From Excoecaria cochinchinensis (lineage: Eukaryota > Streptophyta > Magnoliopsida > Malpighiales > Euphorbiaceae), in contig CANTUQ010000031.1 in NCBI GenBank assembly GCA_947683425.1, positions 7,823,001-7,887,000 on the forward strand: a DNA stretch of 64,000 bases, given 5' to 3'. Shown piece after piece: positions 34,031 to 45,108 of this stretch (its first letter is position 1; each line of letters starts with the position of its first letter). The position numbers were made by a program, and so were the translations under genes. The notes under the pieces are model-generated. The model saw only the letters and a program-made list of their open reading frames with translations. It was not told the origin of the DNA and did not search any database.

Positions 34031-36255
34031 AGATTTTCCAGATCGAAGGGGGACTTGGATTTTCATTTTAGGGTTTTATTTTTTTCACGAACAACATTGT
34101 TTTCCTTCATATACTACAAGAAATTTAACTTTTTATGACGCAAAAAATTGTCATGAAAAATTCATTTTTCGTCGCTGAAAAGATAAGGTGACGATTTTTT
34201 ATCGTCACAGAGAACGTAACGGTAGGCGCGTAACATAAAAGTTTACGTGACGATTTACTTTTTTGTCACCGTAAGTATATTTTTTGTGACGAAAATGATT
34301 ATCGTCATCTTTAGTTCTTACTTTTCATGACAAAAATTATGTCATAAATAAAATTATATTTCGTCACATTATATTGTTTATCGTCACTAAAAATTGATAT
34401 TTTTTATGACAAATTTAAAATTTGTCACGAAATTAAATATTTTTAATGACGAAACTCTGCTTCTGATTAAAACCATTAAGCATTGTTTACATAATTATCG
34501 TCATAAATAAATATAATTTTCGTCATAAAATATTCAATTTCGTCACTAAATCTAATACTTTAAGTGACGAAAAATGATTTCGTCATTAAAATAATGTGTA
34601 TTAACGATGAATATAAATTGTCATATTACGTTACATTTTAGTGACATAAATAGGGATAAAAATAATTGTCACAAGAAATAGTTTTAGTGACAATTTTTTA
34701 TTGTCATTAAATTATATTTTTTTATTACAATATTAATATCGTAATTATAAACATTATATCGTTATTTATGAACTAATAAGTCGACAAATTATGACAAATA
34801 TACTTATCATATATGCATTGTAGTAAAAATGACACATTTTAAATTTAATGTCATACAATCAATTAAATTTCTAAAGAAAATCAAATATAATGTATTTTTT
34901 CAAATAAAAGGTTAATTAAAAAAAACATACTGTCTAATACAAAAAATTAAATTTGCATCCTAATCAAGAAATAAAATCTGTTGAAACTTCAAAATTTGCA
35001 TCCTGTTCCTGCAAAAAAAAAAATCTTATATTAGATAAAAAAAACTCAATCATGTAACATCCTTCATTTATACACACTACGATTCCAACAATATTGCACG
35101 ATTACTTGATTTTCTTAAACTACTCTTCAAATTATTGCGAAATTCAGTACTCAATTCAATTATACAAAATACAAAGGTATAATATTAATACATCAAAACT
35201 ATAAAAATAAATGCACAAGTATCACTTTAAGGCAATAGTAAATAATTTTCCCAAAAGCAAGGTGAAAGCTACAGTATGTTTCTATAAAACTACGCTTCAA
35301 GAAGCCAACCAGGTAAAGAGCTATAATTCAATCTATTTAATAGCTAACACAGAACATTAACAAAGCTTTTATCAAAGAAATTGTGATCAATTCCCAAATT
35401 CATTCCCACCGTTAAAAGTAGAATCACACAGCATTTAATAATTTCAGAGCCCAGCAATAATAGTTTAGCAAATCCAGCTTTAAAGCTCAAATAACAGAAG
35501 CTACCTGCCATCTATTCCCAAGTATCAAAAAAATAATAACAAGACTTGGTAAGCAAAAAGAGCAACGGTGATTACAGTCTATCATAATTCTAACCGACAA
35601 TTGAAGACATGCACACACCAAAGGAAGTTTAATTTTAGGGAAAATGAGGGGGGAGGTCAACCAAAGTGTAACTGAAGAGCATAAATAAACATTAAATCCT
35701 AGTAACAATATCTGAAAATTGATTTGGGTCCTAGTTCAAGAGTGCAATAGATATGGAAACTTAAAGAAGAACTAGCCATCAATGATGGTAACAAGTAAAA
35801 TTTCTTACTGCTTCAAGATGCTAGGTGCATGTCTTAAATTATACCTATGTGAATATGATCATTAGAACCCATGGGGCAAGCAAATAGGCCCTCAAAATAT
35901 CAATTAGTTCGGGCTAGTGATTGCTAGGATATTTTATATTGGAAGAGGATAATCATTTCTTCCTATAAACCAGAAGATGAGGATAATATTTTATATTTTG
36001 AACATTTTCCAAGTTTCGGTGTTCATATTAATTAACAAAGACAAAAAAAAGATGTTTATCAACTAAAACATAACATAACATTTAAAAGTAATAAACTTTA
36101 TCTCCTGCAACATGTTATTTATCGAAGCAACTAAGCATCCAACAATAACAGAGCTCAATTCGAAACAAAGCAAGACTATAGTGATTAGTGCCAGCAACTA
36201 TTTAAAACAAAATAAAAAAATAAGAACAACAATGTTAGCACGTACATAAAAAAAT

Positions 36256-36465
36256 CTAAAATGACAGATCCAAGGATCAATCAAGAGTGGAGGATTTGCA
36301 ATCAATGGCAGATCCAGCAGACAAGGAAAGGAAATAGAAAAGAAGTACAAAACATATGATCTAAAATGACAGATCCAAGGATCAATCAAGAGTGGAGGAT
36401 TTGCAATCAATGGCAGATCCAGCAGACAAGGAAAAGGAAATAGAAAAGAAGTACAAAACATATTG
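36256..36465. repeat. Two tandem copies of a 105-bp unit
   Basis: CTAAAATGACAGATCCAAGG starts at 36256 and again at 36361, with nearly identical sequence through GTACAAAACATAT. A minus-strand frame carries the repeat as a hydrophobic peptide repeat (FPCLLDLPLIANPP). I do not regard it as a gene. Confidence 0.88.
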
Positions 36466-37029
36466 ATTCCATAAGGCTAAACATATTGATTCCAAAAAAC
36501 CCCAGCAGCTAATTACAGTCATAAGATGGAAGTGATGAATAAGATATTCACCACCATTCTTACATAAATGTAATATTTATTTTGGTGCCTCAATTTACTA
36601 AAGCAAAAAACATAAAGAAATTCAGTTGCTTAGAATGCATACCAAACCAGGGGTGATGCATCCAGCTCTTGTTTAGACCTTGATATCAATTATGCCAGCC
36701 ATGAGAGAGGAACACACACATCCTAATAAAAAGAGATTGAAAGAAAAAGGAAGCAAGACCAACATAAGGTGCATGAATAAAAAAAAATCAAATAAAGGAG
36801 ATAGAAGTAAGAATATGTCAAAAGGATTTCAAGTCAAAAGTGAAAGATTTTAACATATATCAGATGAAAAATATTGCATCATCTTAGACACCAAACCACA
36901 GACAGACAGAAAGCAACGGATTAGACTCTTCCAATTTCACAACCTAAGAAAGTTCAACTTTCTTCCAATTTCACAACAACCAAACCAAATTTCCAAACAA
37001 AACCATCATTCCATTTATACTTGGAAACA

Positions 37030-37165
37030 AAATCAAAAGCAGAACGAGAATCATTCAAAAGTAGAACGAGAATCATTCAAAAGTAGAATGAGAATCATTC
37101 AAAAGCAGAACGGGAATCAATCAAAAGAAGAACGAGAATCAAAACCTAAACGAGAATCAAAAGAG
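37030..37165. repeat. 22-bp minisatellite
   Basis: About five to six units of the AAAAGTAGAACGAGAATCAT type within the CACTA interior. Confidence 0.8.
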
Positions 37166-37479
37166 ATGCTGGTTAAAAGTAGCAGATACGGTTTTGAAAT
37201 CAAAAATACCTAAAAAAAATGTACTTACCTATTTTAATGGATCGATTAACCTAACATAAACGCAAATACTCAAAACACTGGTATGCCCTATTTTCCTATT
37301 CGATGGGAAGAAGAGCAGATTAGAAATAAAAAGATATGCAAATGGTATCAAGAGAGAAGAGAAAGAAGGGTTTTTTCAGTTTCTCACCTGTAATCACCAA
37401 TTGCACAGTGCCCTAGACAGATTAAACCAGCAAATATTAAATCTAGATCTTGCAAAACATAAACGAACCGATTGCATCT

Positions 37480-37760
37480 ACTACGACTGCTCACCAGGAG
37501 TCCAGTGGTGCCGTTCGTGCCGCCATTGGATGCCAGAGTTCGCCGGAATTGGGGAAAGAAGATTTGACTTCTCTCTTTCTCTCTCTCTCGCTTCCCTCCT
37601 CTGTTTTCCCCTTCCTTTCTTTCTTTCTTTTATTACTCTTCTTCATTAAGTTTCTTTCTTTCTCAACTTAAGTTATTTTTATTATTTTATTATTCTTATT
37701 ATTATTTTTTTTGTTTTGGTTATTTGGCTCTTTATATATATATATATATATATACACACT
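37480..37760 (+). other. GC-richer block and (TA)n run in CACTA
   Basis: The stretch ACCAGGAGTCCAGTGGTG followed by GCCGCCATTGG has a counterpart in the large CACTA at 63266-63320. After it come CT-rich and TA microsatellites (37569-37600 and 37734-37753). It may be the 5' leader of a lost transposase gene. No frame supports this. Confidence 0.4.
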
Positions 37761-39533
37761 CATATTTAGTTACTTATTTATTTATAATTACATATATTTA
37801 ATTTTGTAAATTTAAAAAAAAAATCGGATCATTTGGATCAAAATTGACATTTGATAAATTTTTAACCTATAGAATTACTATTTGTAGCATCAAAATAGTT
37901 ATTTTTTGTTATATTTTTTTCACTAAAAGAAAAAGGCCGAAAATTTTTATCGGCACTAATTCATTAAACTGTGACAAAAATAATTAATGTCAAAAAAAAA
38001 TAATTATTTCATGACAAATTTATATGTTGCAAATAGTAAATTTTTCAGTTATATTTTTTTCTCAAAAAGAAAAAAGATTAGAAATTTTTCTTTCATATCA
38101 AAGGTGATCAAATTGTAACTCGTCACAGTATATTAATTTTTTGTGATAAATTTATTTGTCATAAATATAATATTTATTTATATCAATATGTTATTCGTGA
38201 CAAAATTATTTTATTATTACTAATTTATTTAATTATGACAAAAATAATTCGTCACTAATTTATTTAATTATGACAAAAATAATTCCTCACGAAAAATAAA
38301 TATTTTGTGACGATTATATACGTTGCAATAAGTTATTATTTTGTCATTAAATTTTTTCCCTCCAAAAAAATGGTGAAAAATTATCCCTCCTAAATAAACC
38401 ATGACGAAATATATTTTTTCGTCACCAAATTAATCTTTTAGTGACGATAATTAAAACATAAAATGACGAAAGATAATTTCATCACAATAATAAATAGTAT
38501 GGTGATGTTTTAAAAAATTCGTCGTTGTAAGTTACAATTAATGACGAAATTTTATGTGTCATTAAAAAATTCGTCACAAAAAGTCAAATTTCTTGTAGTG
38601 ATATTTTTAGTCTAGATTTTAGTTTAATCTCGGTTTCACTTATAAATAACTTAGATTAATTTAGTTTAGATCTTTAATTTTGGGATTCAAGAAAGATTTC
38701 AAAGGTTGAAGAAAAATAAGCTTCAAGATCTATTTTCTCTCATATCAAGGGTGTGTTCTGAACTTTGATTTTCTTTATTCAATGTTTATATTCTTGATGT
38801 TAGAGTAGTTATTCATGCTTAGGAATTCTTGAATCATACTTTGTATTTGGATAAATGGGTTTAATGAATATTTTCATGTTTTCTTTTATTTCTCTTGTTA
38901 TATATGCATTTATGATAATGATTAGAGCTAAATCCGAAAATTGTTGTATGTGTAAATGCTCTGTTCTTTTAATTTTGGCATTTATATTTCCAGCTGAATT
39001 CGAAATGGTAGGTTGGATTGTGGGTGTTAATGTTATTAGGTTCAGAATAGTGAGTAATAGATGGGTTTATGGGTTGTTTAGCTCCGGAATGGGAAAACAA
39101 TTCAGAATCTAGGATTTGAGACCCATGCTTAGGCTAATCATGAGGCTTGCTCCGGAATGGGACGTTTTGTGATTAGAATAGCCTACTCCGGAATGAGACA
39201 CTTGGGTTTAGATGGGTTATCCAGAAATTCATGTTAATATACATTTATATGTATCCAATTACATTTGTGTGGATAGAATTTCCTAAGAATTCAATTCACC
39301 CTTGTTTAATTTCTTGATGAACAATTTTATATTTAATTGTTATTTTATAATTTTATTTTCTTGTTTAGCTTAGAATTTCCCATCAAACAATTTGGGGATA
39401 TCTCGAATTCACTCAGCCATAGATATTTAACATGACAATCCCTTTTCCCTTGGGTTCGATATTTGCGGGTCTTCAATTATACTCGCTATATTACTTGTCG
39501 ATTCACTACAATTGCTGAACATCGATCAAAAGT

Positions 39534-39859
39534 GATCCATAGATGCATTACATTTTGATACTTGCGGAACTGCTCAGTGATCTCATCATCCATTGCACTG
39601 AGCAAGATGATTCAAGTAGTGGAATTTTTCTTTTTCCATACTACATAGGAATCTCGATCCCGCTTATGCTAGGCTATAGTGCCATCCTCAGGTTCAACCA
39701 TAACCAAACTTAAGGGTTCTATAGTCTCTTGCTCTTCGAGCACATACTGGATTTTCATACTCCATATTTCATAATTATCACCATTCGGTTTCAAATATTT
39801 GTTTAACTTGACGACAATTGACTTAAAAGCAATAGCTATTAGGATCCTCTGATCTCTAA
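39534..39859 (-). pseudogene. Ty1/copia gag, N-terminal part
   Basis: The minus frame reads KLNKYLKPNGDNYEIWSMKI and QYVLEEQE, then after a stop and shift a stretch like LLSAMDDEITEQFRKYQN leading to LWIT at the C2 insertion. This is the conserved start of copia gag. It joins in order with 33611-33100 if C2 is removed, so it is the same element. Confidence 0.82.
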
Positions 39860-40521
39860 TGGAATAAGGTTGCACATTTTTAAAGGAGATAAGGCAATAC
39901 ATGCTATTTATTATGCATCTAAAATAGTAACCTAGTAAAGTTTTATTTTAGGCTCAAATTCGAATAGGCTACTTATAGTATATAATTACCCTTTAAGTTT
40001 TAATGTCTAATTTTATAGGTTAAAAATTTCATGCATAGTAAATTAGAATGATTAGATTATTAAGTTCTCAAACTTAAGAGGGGAATTTTATTGGTTTTGG
40101 TTTATTAAGTTTCTACTTAATAAACATGCAATCATTTTACTCATAAAATTTTGTAAGGCAATTAATAATTAAATAAGCACATTTATTAAAAAAGTTACAT
40201 GCCATTAAATATTTATAAATAAATGCATTTATTCAACCAATAAATAAAATCCAATAATTTATAAAATAAGACACTAATGTCAAATAACAATAGGAAGCAC
40301 GAATCCCATTTAATAAAATAAATGCTTACTAAAATTGACACTTATGTCAACTATTCTAGAAGGTTAGATTGTCATAAAATCTTTCTTGATACTAGGATTA
40401 ATTTTTTTACCATCTTCATCAATTCTTCAGGTAACTCATAAGTTCATTGATGAAGCCATGGATGATGTACACTATGTCCACTTCTTAATACCATCACAAA
40501 TTTAGTGTTGCTCCTTAACAC
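39860..40521 (-). repeat. Putative copia LTR
   Basis: + strand edges TGGAATAAGG and CTCCTTAACA give TG..CA ends, about 0.66 kb. On the left it abuts the copia gag leader, where ATCAGAGGATCC may be a decayed tRNA-Met PBS. On the right it abuts TCCCCTTTT, which on the minus strand is a PPT (AAAAGGGGA). It could therefore be the 5' LTR of the left copia and the 3' LTR of a second one. Not confirmed by a second copy in the window. Confidence 0.45.
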
Positions 40522-41975
40522 TCCCCTTTTGGCAACTCTAACTAAAAATAGAAAATAGATTTTCTATAAATTCTATCTCCTATCAACCAGCTATTTTTTA
40601 GTGAATCCATCAGCTTTTGATGGTTTCTAAAGGAATTAGTCATCACATTCAATAAGACTTCATCATCTCTTCCAATACTCAAACCACCAATCCAAATGCA
40701 CTCTTGCATTTTTTTCTTACATATGCGCTATTGTATCAATATCATCAACTCAAATCTTCCTTTGCATTCTCATACTGCTTATTGGTTGCACTCTTGCATT
40801 TCTCAAAGCAATCCCATGCAGAGTTTTAGAAATAATAGGTATCCTTATCAACATTTCTGCAACATATTACAGAAAATTTTGTACAGTTATATATAAATAC
40901 ACATGATTGAAATACATTTCAATCAATAAGTAAGGACGGAACCTCAAAAAAAATTCCAAAATATTTTAAAAATTATTCAAAGGCAAAAAACACATTTTCT
41001 ACAATTTTTATAATATTTTTTAATAACAAAAACAAAATCATATTTTCTTGTCATTTAAAAAATTTGAAAAAATAACCAAAAAATAAGAAAAAAATTTGAA
41101 AAACTAATCTGCCAAAAACCATAGCTGATTTGGTGGTCGGAGGACATTGTACGTACAATCATGCGTCGATTGAAGACGTTCAGATATGCTCACACACCGT
41201 CACGCTCCACTATGCGCATGTAATAGCCATCTGCCATGTGGCTTCAACCCATTGGTCCACGTGTACACACACATGTCGCCATTCAGGCATCTATTATGAC
41301 ATGTGGCAGTCCCTGATTGGTCCATCTGGTGCCCACATGACACCCAAGTGACATGTCACTACCACGTGGCATGACCATTGTCATCCACTTGGCACTATCC
41401 TATTAGGCCACGTGTTAATAAAGACACATGGCATGACCATTATCATCCCCCATTAGGCCACGTGTCGACACATGTCAAGTGATGGTTGGTGCACCTAGCA
41501 CCCACATGGCATCCAGGTGACACTTCACTGCCTTGTGGCACGACCACTACCATCCATGTGGCGTGATTATATTAGGACACGTGTCAATAATGACACATCA
41601 TTATTAACACTTGTCTGCACGCGTATGGGCCACCACCCACGTGCTCTCATATTTCATATAGCAGTGCGTGACTTCTCGACATTTTTTGGCATTCTGATTT
41701 CGGCTAGTGGGGGGTTTTTGGGGTTCCGTAATTCTAATGGTGAGTTCAAAATTTTTAAATCATAACTTTTAGTTTAGCATTTTTATGAACACTCATGTTT
41801 TTCCCCTCGAATCACAGTGTACACATACACAATTTTAAAGCTAAAATATATACACATATATATTACTACCACAAAAAATAAATTTATTGTATTTCATGCA
41901 TCCTAGATCTTTTAATTTTACATATAAAATTTCAAATCGTATTTTAGCCACATATTTGGATGCAAAAATAGGACA
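40522..41975 (-). other. Internal remnant between copia PPT and PBS
   Basis: 1.45 kb without recognisable coding sequence. Left part is AT-rich. From 41120 to 41650 it becomes GC-richer with recurring CCACGTGTC, CATGGCATGACC and GACACAT phrases, including six CACGTG hexamers. With the flanking PPT-like and PBS sites it looks like an internally deleted copia element. Confidence 0.45.
41258..41643. promoter_or_regulatory. Cluster of six CACGTG (G-box) hexamers
   Basis: CACGTG occurs at 41258, 41363, 41409, 41459, 41578 and 41638, several as CCACGTGT. G-boxes are binding cores for plant bZIP and bHLH factors. They sit in degenerate 45-60 base repeats, so duplication accounts for part of the clustering. 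Regulatory action is untested. Confidence 0.5.
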
Positions 41976-41987
41976 GCTCTGATACCA
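41976..41987 (-). other. Primer binding site (tRNA-iMet) of second copia
   Basis: The minus strand reads TGGTATCAGAGC exactly. LTR sequence should begin just right of it and is interrupted by the CACTA element at 42053. Confidence 0.75.
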
Positions 41988-44005
41988 ATAAAGGGAAATA
42001 AATGGAGGCAATAAATAAAAATGGTACCTATCTCTTGTAGCATAGAAATGTTCATTATAAGAAATTACACCATTTATGATGCAAGAAATTGTCATGAAAA
42101 GTTCCATTTTCGTCGCTGAAAGAATAAGGTGATGAATTTTCATCGTCATAAAGAACGTCACAATATCCATGTAACAAAAAATTTTATGTGACAATTTGGT
42201 TATTTGTGATCGTAAGTATCATTTTTTGGGACAAAAATGATTATCGTTACCTTTGTTTCTTACTTTTCATGATAAAATTATGTCATAAATAAAATTATAT
42301 TTCACCACATGATATTGTTTATCATCACAAAAGATTGACATTTTTTTATGACAAATTTAAAATTCGTCACTGAATTAAATATTTTTAATGATCAAAATCT
42401 ACTTATAATTAAAAGCATTAAATATTGGCTATGTAATTGTCGTCACAAATAAATGTAATTTTTGTCAAAAAGTAATTGATATCGTCACTAAATCTAATAT
42501 TTTAAATGATGATAAATGATTTCATCATTAAATTAATGTATATTAATGATGAATATAAATCTTCATACCATTAACAAAATAGTGACATAAATATGCACAA
42601 AAATAATTGTCACAAAAAGATAGTTTTAATGACAACTTTTTATTGTCATGAAATAACACTTTTTTATAACAATATTAATATCGTACTTGTGAACATTATA
42701 TCGTCATTTATGAACTAACAAGTCGACAAATTATGACAAATATACTTGTCATATATACGTTGCACTAAAAATGACACATTTTAAATTAAATGTTATACAA
42801 TCAATTAACTTTATAAAGGAAATTATCAATCAACGAATATAAAGTATTTATTTAAACAAAAGGTCAACTAAATAAACAGATACTATTTAATGCAAAAAAT
42901 TAAAATATCCTAATCCAATTCAAAAATAAACTTTATAATAAAATAATTAAAACCATTAAATATTGGCTATGTAATTGTCATCATAAATAAATATAATTTT
43001 TGTCATAAAATAATTCATATCGTCACTAAATCTAATACTTTAAATGATGATAAATAATTTTATCATTAAATTAATGTATATTAATGATGAATATAAATCA
43101 TCGTAATATTGACAAAATAGTGACATAAATATGGGCAAAAATAATTATCACAAAAAGATAGTTTTAGTGACAACTTTTTATTGTCATGAAATAACACTTT
43201 TTTATGACAATATTAATATCGTTCTTGTAATCATTATATCATCATTTATGAAGTAAAAAGTCGACAAATTGTGACAAATATACTTACCATATATAAGTTG
43301 CACTAAAATTGACACATTTTAAATTAAATGTTATATAATTAATTAACTTTGTAAAGGAAATTATCAATCAACTAATATAAAGCATTTATTTAAACAAAAG
43401 GTCAATTAAATAAAAAGATACTACTTAATGCAAAAAATTAAAATATCCTAATCCATAATTCAGAAATAAACTTTGTCATAAAATAATTAAAACCACTAAA
43501 TAGTGGCTACGTAATTGTCCTGACAAATAAATGTAATTTTTGTCATAAAATAATTCAAATCATCACTAAATCTAATACTTTAAATGATGATAAATTATTT
43601 CATAATTAAATTTATGTATATTAATGATGAATGTTGTAGAACTCCATTACCCCCTAAAGGATATCGGAGTCGCTTCGCATGCATAATAACACATACAATC
43701 AATCGCATAAACATTGTCAAATTACTTAGATGAAAATAACCATAATATTATTAATTAAACCAATTACACATGCATAAACAAACTTAAGTTACTTCGATTA
43801 CTTAATATCATTATCCATCATTTTACATGTACATTCTCTATAATGTTTTCGTTTAACATACAAAATATTCTTTACATCATTACAAAACTGTTCAATACAA
43901 AAAGAATCCTAACATATACAAAAACTCCAAGCTTCCATCATAGTGGCCTACAGATGCACAACTCTCAATACCGAACCTGCATACTTACACGGGAAAACAC
44001 ACGTG

Positions 44006-44021
44006 CTGAGCGAAGGCTCAG
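44006..44021 (-). other. Conserved hairpin in A5
   Basis: CTGAGC / GCTCAG around GAAG: a 6-bp perfect stem. Compared with CTAAGCG/CGCTTAG in A1, A to G on one arm is matched by T to C on the other, so pairing is kept. Confidence 0.65.
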
Positions 44022-44929
44022 TGGGGATATACAAAAGCAAATAGACTTCTAACAAAGTCACAAACATCACACGATATGCATATCAATATCCAGCCTACTA
44101 GTCACACGATAACATTCACTCGTGAATACTTTCAATCAACATGATATCAACATGCCTTTATCATTTATATTCACTTCAACTTGCATATAATCTCTCTCTT
44201 TAGCAAGCATCATATACGAAAAGTGATAACATATCACTACATCTCACATATAATCATATACATGTACATATAATATATCATTACATCTCTTATATAATCG
44301 TTAATATACAACAACCTTCATTACATCTCTTATACAATAAAAAATATTCAATAGAATAACTTGAATTCACATCTATAGTGGATACGGGTGTTCTAGATAC
44401 TGACAAGTAGCTTCAAACATCTGGAGACCGAAATCTCAAACATCTGGAGACCAAAATCTCAAATCTCTAGATACCCGAAGGTAACAAACTCTAGACCCAA
44501 ACGGGGCCACTCTGGCAGCTGCAAACTCTAGCCCTTTATAGGCATGCCTATCTATCCACTACTATGACAATTCAGGCTTAGATATAAACTTTATTCACTA
44601 AACCATATACTTTACATTTATTCGATTATCTTATCAAACCACTGCACATATACTCACATCACGTATTAACTATACAAACCAAGATCATACATACATGTTT
44701 ACTTATCAGTCATGCAAAATAATATCTAATTATCGTGCTCATTTTCATTCTACTTGTTCATATAATATACATGAATATCTCTTATTCTTATTGCACACTA
44801 AGCATACAAATCTCATTAAGCATCCCTTGTATCAACACATTTAACTTCCATATGCTTAATCACTCATAATCCAATGTAAAATTACACACAAATAAGGACA
44901 ATTAACTTGCATTCATGATTTCCAGCTAG

Positions 44930-45108
44930 GTCGCGGTTGTGAGAGACCACAGATATACCTTCCGTCGCGCTTGTGGCAGAGTTCGCGCAGGCGACAGAAC
45001 ACCCAAATGACTTATGTCGCGCTCGCGATAGAGCACTATCTGGCAAACCTTTGCCTACGGAGCACTCTGTCGTACTCATGACTCTCGTCGCACTTGCAAC
45101 AGAACCTG
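44930..45108. repeat. GTCGCG..CGCGAC palindrome array in A5
   Basis: GTCGCGGTTGTGAGAG, GTCGCGCTTGTGGCAGAG, TCGCGCAGGCGACAGAA, GTCGCGCTCGCGATAGAG, GTCGTACTCATGAC and GTCGCACTTGCAACAGAA, spaced 5-35 bases. Same type as A3 and D1. Confidence 0.85.

Larger units (their letters stand above)
34112..38600. mobile_element. Non-autonomous CACTA (En/Spm-like) element, 4.5 kb
   Basis: Left terminus TACTACAAGAAATTT, right terminus AAATTTCTTGTAGTG, which is CACTACAAGAAATTT read inwards. ATA flanks both sides (34109-34111 and 38601-38603), the 3-bp duplication typical of CACTA. Several hundred bases at each end are crowded with GTGACGAAA / TTTCGTCAC-type motifs in both orientations, the usual subterminal transposase-binding layout. 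No transposase frame is visible. One copy of the 536-bp unit seen in the larger element lies at about 34450-34980. Confidence 0.93.
33617..39528 (+). mobile_element. C2, solo LTR of family C with AAAGT duplication, split by CACTA
   Basis: The start TGATAAGTCCC and the end ATCGATCA are flanked by AAAGT at 33612-33616 and 39529-39533. Left part 33617-34111 and right part 38601-39528 are separated by the CACTA element and total about 1.42 kb. It cuts the copia gag between the codons for Trp-Ile-Thr and Leu-Arg-Glu. A palindrome array (33764-34012) precedes a TATA box (34021-34030). Confidence 0.92.

Noticed and set aside
36198..36461. Membrane peptide gene
   Set aside because: The frame exists only because of a 105-bp tandem duplication. 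The hydrophobicity is a by-product of T-rich sequence.
34112..38600. MITE or Mutator-like element
   Set aside because: CACTA-type termini and a 3-bp duplication fit CACTA. Mutator would give about 9 bp.
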